Part shown: in pieces, positions 60,228 through 64,000 of the stretch
Position numbering within the stretch: the first letter of the stretch is position 1
How the letters are laid out: the number at the start of each line of letters is the position of its first letter
NCBI RefSeq assembly: GCF_900129225.1
Contig: NZ_FQUG01000005.1
Span: 62,001-126,000 of the forward strand
Direction of reading: 5' to 3'
DNA from: Schwartzia succinivorans DSM 10502
GTDB lineage: Bacteria > Bacillota > Negativicutes > Selenomonadales > Selenomonadaceae
Length of the DNA stretch: 64,000 nt
The notes under the pieces: generated by a model
What the model saw: only the letters and a program-made list of their open reading frames with translations
What the model was told of the DNA's origin: nothing
Databases searched by the model: none
Made by a program: the position numbers and the translations under genes

Positions 60228-60395
60228 ATGTTTAAAAATGTAATCGACATAAGTGATATAGCCTGTGACTATGACGGCTTCACTGCAGAGATGTCAGGGA
60301 TGGCAAAGATGAAAAGGCTTAAGGATAAGCTTGCGGAGAAGGAGAAGCATTCAGGCACAGGCAAAAAAGAAAAGAAAAATGATATGAAGCGATGA
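60228..60395 (+). CDS. Small basic protein
   Basis: ATG 60228 lies seven bases after agaggagga and opens 55 residues: a short N-terminal part (MFKNVIDISDIACDYDGFTA) and a Lys/Glu-rich basic tail (KMKRLKDKLAEKEKHSG, KKEKKNDMKR). No homology recognised. The SD and position after the previous gene support a real gene. A terminator follows at 60407. Confidence 0.55.
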   Translation: MFKNVIDISDIACDYDGFTAEMSGMAKMKRLKDKLAEKEKHSGTGKKEKKNDMKR

Positions 60396-60406
60396 AAATG
60401 AAAGAT

Positions 60407-60441
60407 ACTGCCGTCAAAGAAATTTTGGCGGCAGTTTTTTT
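60407..60441 (+). terminator. Terminator after the small basic gene
   Basis: The stem actgccgtcaaa pairs with ttttggcggcagt, followed by seven T. Confidence 0.88.
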
Positions 60442-60648
60442 ATGAAAGGGAAGTCTGCACAGTAGGTGCGGTGTCTGTCATGACAGCAGCGGGGGAATTT
60501 TCTTTTAGAAATTTTTCACAAAAAGAAGGTATTCTCAGTTTTGTGGAGAAATATATAGTATATAAAAAATAGTCCTTTTAATTAAGATAATAAAAGACTA
60601 TATGCGGTTCAGTATTGCCGCCAATAATAGGAAAGGGGATGTGTCTTT

Positions 60649-61200
60649 ATGGCTACATTCACTGTAAGAGGAAAAAACATGGAGATTACGCCGGCTCTCC
60701 GCGATTATGTTGAGAAACGTGTCGGCAAGGTAACGAAATATTTCGAGCATGTCGGAGAAATCACCGTGCTCCTGACGGTATCCAAAGGACGTCATATCGT
60801 GGAGGTTACGGTTCCTGTCGAGGGCGGAGTGCTCCTGCGCGGAGAAGAAGCTACGATGGATATGTATACATCGATTGACCTCGTTGTTGAAAAGCTCGAG
60901 CGTCAGATTCATAAGCATAAAACGAAACTCCAGCGTCGCTTCCGCGGCGGCGGATTCAAGGCTGATATGGTAAAGGATGAGGCGCGTCCTGCTCCTGAGG
61001 CTCCGGCAGATGATGAGGATTACACCATCGTCAAGACGAAGCGCTTCACTGTAAAGCCGATGGATGTACAGGAAGCTATCATGGAAATGAACATGCTGAA
61101 CCATGATTTCTATATGTTCCGTAACGCCGAGACCGAAGAGGTCTGCGTGGTGTACCGCCGCACGGACGGAAACTACGGTCTTATCGAGCCGGGCAACTGA
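60649..61200 (+). CDS. hpf: Ribosome hibernation promoting factor, long form
   Basis: This 183-residue protein starts at ATG after gaaaggggatg. The N-terminal domain (about 1-100) is the HPF/YfiA fold (FTVRGKNMEITPALRDYVEK, RQIHKHKTKLQRRF). The C-terminal domain (about 130-180) of the long form is IVKTKRFTVKPMDVQEAIME, then FRNAETEEVCVVYRR and DGNYGLIEP; it dimerises 70S ribosomes into 100S particles. Long HPF is typical of Firmicutes. It has its own promoter region (60443-60648, no gene) and a terminator. Confidence 0.95.
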   Translation: MATFTVRGKNMEITPALRDYVEKRVGKVTKYFEHVGEITVLLTVSKGRHIVEVTVPVEGGVLLRGEEATMDMYTSIDLVVEKLERQIHKHKTKLQRRFRGGGFKADMVKDEARPAPEAPADDEDYTIVKTKRFTVKPMDVQEAIMEMNMLNHDFYMFRNAETEEVCVVYRRTDGNYGLIEPGN

Positions 61201-61219
61201 CAATCAAAGTAACATTACC

Positions 61220-61249
61220 AAAGAGCACTGCAGCCGCAGTGCTCTTTTT
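61220..61249 (+). terminator. Terminator of hpf
   Basis: The stem aaagagcactgc pairs with gcagtgctcttt, loop agcc, then tttttc. Confidence 0.93.
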
Positions 61250-61343
61250 CTGTGCCTGAAAATATTTTGAGTGCCTCCCGTAAGGGATAGGGTGCTATGG
61301 TATATGTAAATTGTTTTATTATATAGGAATTAGAGAAAATTTC

Positions 61344-61372
61344 TTGTGTAAATTAAGTTTTTTGTATACAAT
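61344..61372 (+). promoter_or_regulatory. Promoter of the tpsB-tpsA operon
   Basis: The -35 TTGTGT (61344-61349), 17-bp spacer and -10 TACAAT (61367-61372) give a good promoter about 145 bp before the tpsB start. It does not resemble the promoters of the other tpsA genes. The remaining leader to 61517 shows no clear structure. Confidence 0.6.
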
Positions 61373-61517
61373 ATTTTACATAGGTCTTACGACACGGCTA
61401 AATGCACTTTTAGTAAATTTGGACGTTTCAAATGAAATCTTTTTGAATGAACGCGTGTGAATAGCTTGAAATAGACCTACAGATAAATAGGCAGTATATA
61501 TGAAGGGATTATTTAAA

Positions 61518-63197
61518 ATGACAGGACGTTACAAGATGCAGGCTCTTGCCGCCTGCGCGCTGACGATGTTTGCGGGGATGCAGCATGGTCTGGCGGCTCC
61601 GGCAGGTCTGAACATACCGGATGCCGGTTCGGTTTCGGCAAATGTTGACCAGGAGCGTGAATGGGTACCGAAGGCAGACGACCCGGATATTCAGGTGGAT
61701 CTGGGACGGGTTGAGGATGGAGCTTCGGACATAAGAATTTATCTTAATGAGCTTCGCTTTACAGGGGAGGATGTGCCTTTCTCCACGAAGGAGCTCAAGA
61801 AAATTGTTGCGGATGATGTGGGCAGGGAGGTTACCTTTGCGGATTTGCAGAGGTCCTGCCGCAAGATTTCGGATTTTCTTCATACAAAGGGATATATGAC
61901 GGCAATCGCCTATTTGCCGACGCAGGATATTGTTGACGGTGTCGTTACAATAGATATTCTCATAGGCAAATACGGGACGGTTGCGTACGATAACACATCG
62001 GAGCTGACTACTGGACGGGCGGACGGTCTTGCTCACGCGGCACGCACGGGAAAAATCATCAGGAAGAACGCTCTTGACCGTTCGATTCTTACGCTTAATG
62101 ATGTGCCTGGCATACGTTCTCAGGTATTTATTTCACCCAGCAAAACGCCGAACCGCGCTGATGCGCTTTTCAAGATTATAACAACGGAGCGCTGCGGCGG
62201 AATCACCTATGTGGACAACTACGGCAGCCGCTTCACGGGACGCTGGCGTATCGGCGCAGGCTATCACTGGAACAATCTCAGCCACGTTGGCGACCAGCTG
62301 AATATCGCGTATCTTCAGAGCTTCGGGCGCGGGCTGCAGAGCTATGATGTGCGGTATGAGCTTCCTGTGGGAAACAACGGAACATTTGCAGGTATTGAGT
62401 TCATGCGCACGGACTACACGCTGGGGGAGCAGTTTTCTTCCATTGACGCTTACGGTACATCCCATGGCTGGAAAATTTATTCAAGAACGCCGTGGAAGCG
62501 TACTCTGAATAACAATCTTTACTGGCGCATGGAGGCTTCAACCACGACACTCAGCGACCGTATGAGAGAATACGGTACTGATTCGGAGAAGCACGGCTGG
62601 GCGCTGCGCTTCGGACTCGACGGTGACTCACGAAATGAGCGCTCCGCGTCAAGCTATAAGCTGATGCACACAGTCGGGCATATAAATCCGCGCAATGACC
62701 TTGCAAGAAGCTCTATGAGGCTTGCGGATACCGAGGGGGGCTTTCAGAAGACAACGCTGGATTTGTATCATATCCAGAAGTTTTCCAACCGTCTTTCCAT
62801 GCATGCTTCCTTCGTAGGGCAGTATGCATGGTCGAATCTTGATTCCTCGGAGAAATTTTATACCGCAGGCTATCACGGAGTGAGGGCGTTTCCGCAGGGC
62901 GAGTCGGGAGGCGATCACGGCTTCGTGGCATCGGCGGAGCTTCGCTGGGCGACGGGAAATCCTCACTGGCAGCTGGCGGCATTCTATGACTTTGGCTGGT
63001 CGAAAAACAGAAATGCAAGCGTCGCAGGCTCGGATTCCCGAACCCTTGCAGGCGCGGGAATAGGAATTATCTGGGCAGACAACAAAAATTCATACGCACG
63101 GATTGATTATGCGTTTCCGCTGACTGACCACATGTCCAATACCTACGGTCACGATATAGGGGGAACGGTTTGGTTCCAGTTTGTGCAGAAAATCTGA
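61518..63197 (+). CDS. TpsB outer-membrane transporter (FhaC/ShlB type)
   Basis: I choose ATG 61518 (559 residues), nine bases after gaaggga; an ATG at 61500 lacks an SD. A signal peptide ends near GLAA-PA. Residues about 70-190 contain a POTRA domain region (IRIYLNELRFTGEDVPFSTK, LHTKGYMTAIAYLP). The C-terminal half is a 16-strand ShlB-type barrel with alternating aromatic strands; the L6 motif appears as GYHGVRAFPQGESGGDHG, where the usual VRGF/Y reads VRAF. The chain ends in VWFQFVQKI. It exports TpsA proteins across the outer membrane. Only one tpsB is seen in the window, against three tpsA genes, so it may serve all three. Confidence 0.92.
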   Translation: MTGRYKMQALAACALTMFAGMQHGLAAPAGLNIPDAGSVSANVDQEREWVPKADDPDIQVDLGRVEDGASDIRIYLNELRFTGEDVPFSTKELKKIVADDVGREVTFADLQRSCRKISDFLHTKGYMTAIAYLPTQDIVDGVVTIDILIGKYGTVAYDNTSELTTGRADGLAHAARTGKIIRKNALDRSILTLNDVPGIRSQVFISPSKTPNRADALFKIITTERCGGITYVDNYGSRFTGRWRIGAGYHWNNLSHVGDQLNIAYLQSFGRGLQSYDVRYELPVGNNGTFAGIEFMRTDYTLGEQFSSIDAYGTSHGWKIYSRTPWKRTLNNNLYWRMEASTTTLSDRMREYGTDSEKHGWALRFGLDGDSRNERSASSYKLMHTVGHINPRNDLARSSMRLADTEGGFQKTTLDLYHIQKFSNRLSMHASFVGQYAWSNLDSSEKFYTAGYHGVRAFPQGESGGDHGFVASAELRWATGNPHWQLAAFYDFGWSKNRNASVAGSDSRTLAGAGIGIIWADNKNSYARIDYAFPLTDHMSNTYGHDIGGTVWFQFVQKI

Positions 63198-63252
63198 TTG
63201 AGAAGTTTTCGATTGTATGGATTGTATGGAATGAAAGCAGGAGAGAAGTTCT

Positions 63253-64000
63253 ATGGGATGGAAAGAGGAAAAACGCTTAACAAGGAAAATAATGATTGGA
63301 CTTGCGTCAACGGTGCTTGGCCTTATGCCGCTTGATACTGCCGGTGTGGATATCGGCGTAGCTGCGGCAGAGGCAGGAGCCGCAGGCGAGGCTGTGCCTG
63401 ACGTGCGCCTTCCTGAGGGACATAATGTCGTTGATGGCAGCGTCAAGGTAAATGAGCCTATAAATACCGACGGACATGCTGTCATGGACGTTGTTCAAAG
63501 CAGTGACAAGGCTATAATCGACTGGAATACCTTTGATGTCGGCAAGGATGCAACGGTTAATTTCATTCATCTTAAAACGGAGAATAATGTTACCACGCTT
63601 AACACGGCGGCTTCGACCTTAAACCGTGTAACGGGAGGAAAGCTGTCGGAGATTGCAGGTACAATCAACTCGGTTGGTACATTTATTCTCGTCAACCCTA
63701 ATGGGGCGGTGTTTTCGAAGGGCTCCGAGGTAAACGCGGCAGGAATCGTCGTTTCTACAGCTGATATAACCAATGATAATTATAAAAAGGGCAGTCTCTG
63801 GTTTGAGCAGAACAAAAATCAGAATGCCAATATCATAATGGACGGCAGTATGAATGCGGAAACCGGAACGGATAAGACCACAAATTCCGGTGCCAACAAG
63901 GTTTTGAAGCATATTACCGACCTGAAAAACGAGAAAACGAGTCTTGATGCAGAACTGACAGCGGCGAAGGAGGCAGCGTCTGAGGAAGCAGCCGCGGCGG
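63253..64000 (+). CDS. TpsA exoprotein 3, N-terminal part, runs off the window
   Basis: ATG 63253 follows aggagagaag, 55 bp after tpsB, with no terminator between, so it is co-transcribed. The 249 codons visible have no stop. After a signal peptide with a long extension (MGWKEEKRLTRKIMIG), the TPS domain follows: AIIDWNTFDVGKDATVNFIH, LNRVTGGKLSEIAG and a canonical LVNPNGAVFSKGSEV. The end turns into an Ala/Glu/Lys-rich helical stretch (LKNEKTSLDAELTAAKEAAS), as in the coiled-coil insert of the 16184 protein. It should be the cognate substrate of the adjacent TpsB. Confidence 0.9.
   Translation, partial: MGWKEEKRLTRKIMIGLASTVLGLMPLDTAGVDIGVAAAEAGAAGEAVPDVRLPEGHNVVDGSVKVNEPINTDGHAVMDVVQSSDKAIIDWNTFDVGKDATVNFIHLKTENNVTTLNTAASTLNRVTGGKLSEIAGTINSVGTFILVNPNGAVFSKGSEVNAAGIVVSTADITNDNYKKGSLWFEQNKNQNANIIMDGSMNAETGTDKTTNSGANKVLKHITDLKNEKTSLDAELTAAKEAASEEAAAA

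Noticed and set aside
1-64000. CRISPR array, tRNA or rRNA genes
   Set aside because: No regular direct repeats with spacers and no cloverleaf or rRNA-like sequence was noticed by eye; a covariance search was not possible.

Overview
The window looks like chromosome of a Gram-negative Firmicute (Negativicutes, probably a Selenomonas-like anaerobe). Firmicute-type features are the rpsF-ssb-rpsR operon and a long-form hibernation factor hpf, with strong Shine-Dalgarno sites and frequent GTG/TTG starts. An outer membrane is implied by three two-partner-secretion exoproteins (TpsA) and one TpsB outer-membrane transporter. The genus is inferred from gene content only. No rRNA, tRNA or CRISPR array was seen.

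Layout. (1) 1-6.5 kb: a one-direction operon behind a 32-bp perfect palindrome. It encodes two envelope proteins, an XRE regulator with a PIN-like tail, a PIN-Ser/Thr kinase fusion, a TerY-type vWA protein, a PP2C phosphatase and a membrane/coiled-coil protein: a variant of the TerY phosphorylation triad. (2) 6.6-12.6 kb: NERD protein, AlbA/Schlafen-type regulator behind iterated 11-mers, LysR regulator, FlK-like thioesterase, and an OmpR-type two-component pair. (3) 12.7-21.5 kb: two TpsA exoproteins behind near-identical promoters, each with an apparent C-type-lectin-like domain. (4) 21.5-36.6 kb: mostly conserved genes (two Tat metallophosphoesterases, iron alcohol dehydrogenase, SGNH hydrolase, PilZ, MFS, rpsF-ssb-rpsR, ClC, GH18-like, a compact NAD ligase, an amino-acid ABC transporter, cold-shock protein). 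(5) 36.8-42.2 kb: accessory DNA with an ATPase, three zinc-ribbon membrane proteins, a diverged 300-bp noncoding repeat, a small XRE gene and a broken partial copy of it. (6) 42.3-51.7 kb: a tightly coupled five-gene operon: UPF1-like SF1 helicase, PIN protein, coiled-coil protein, ClpB-like AAA+ ATPase and an NrdG-like radical-SAM protein. (7) 51.8-55.6 kb: an AT-rich candidate RiPP locus with a 35-aa precursor and three radical-SAM proteins, followed by a helicase remnant. (8) 55.6-60.4 kb: duplicated HTH and YkvA/DUF1232 genes around a diverged FtsZ-like protein; one DUF1232 copy carries an internal amber stop. (9) 60.6-64 kb: hpf, then tpsB and the start of a third tpsA that runs off the window.

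The best candidates for undescribed biology are the helicase-PIN-coiled coil-AAA+-radical SAM operon with the radical-SAM peptide locus beside it, the PIN-kinase/vWA/PP2C operon with a second degenerate PIN in its regulator, and the FtsZ-like/DUF1232/HTH cluster. I infer that (1) and (6) may be related stress or conflict systems because both combine a PIN domain of the same DTCSL type with regulatory or remodelling ATPase/kinase modules. Nothing in the sequence proves that they cooperate.
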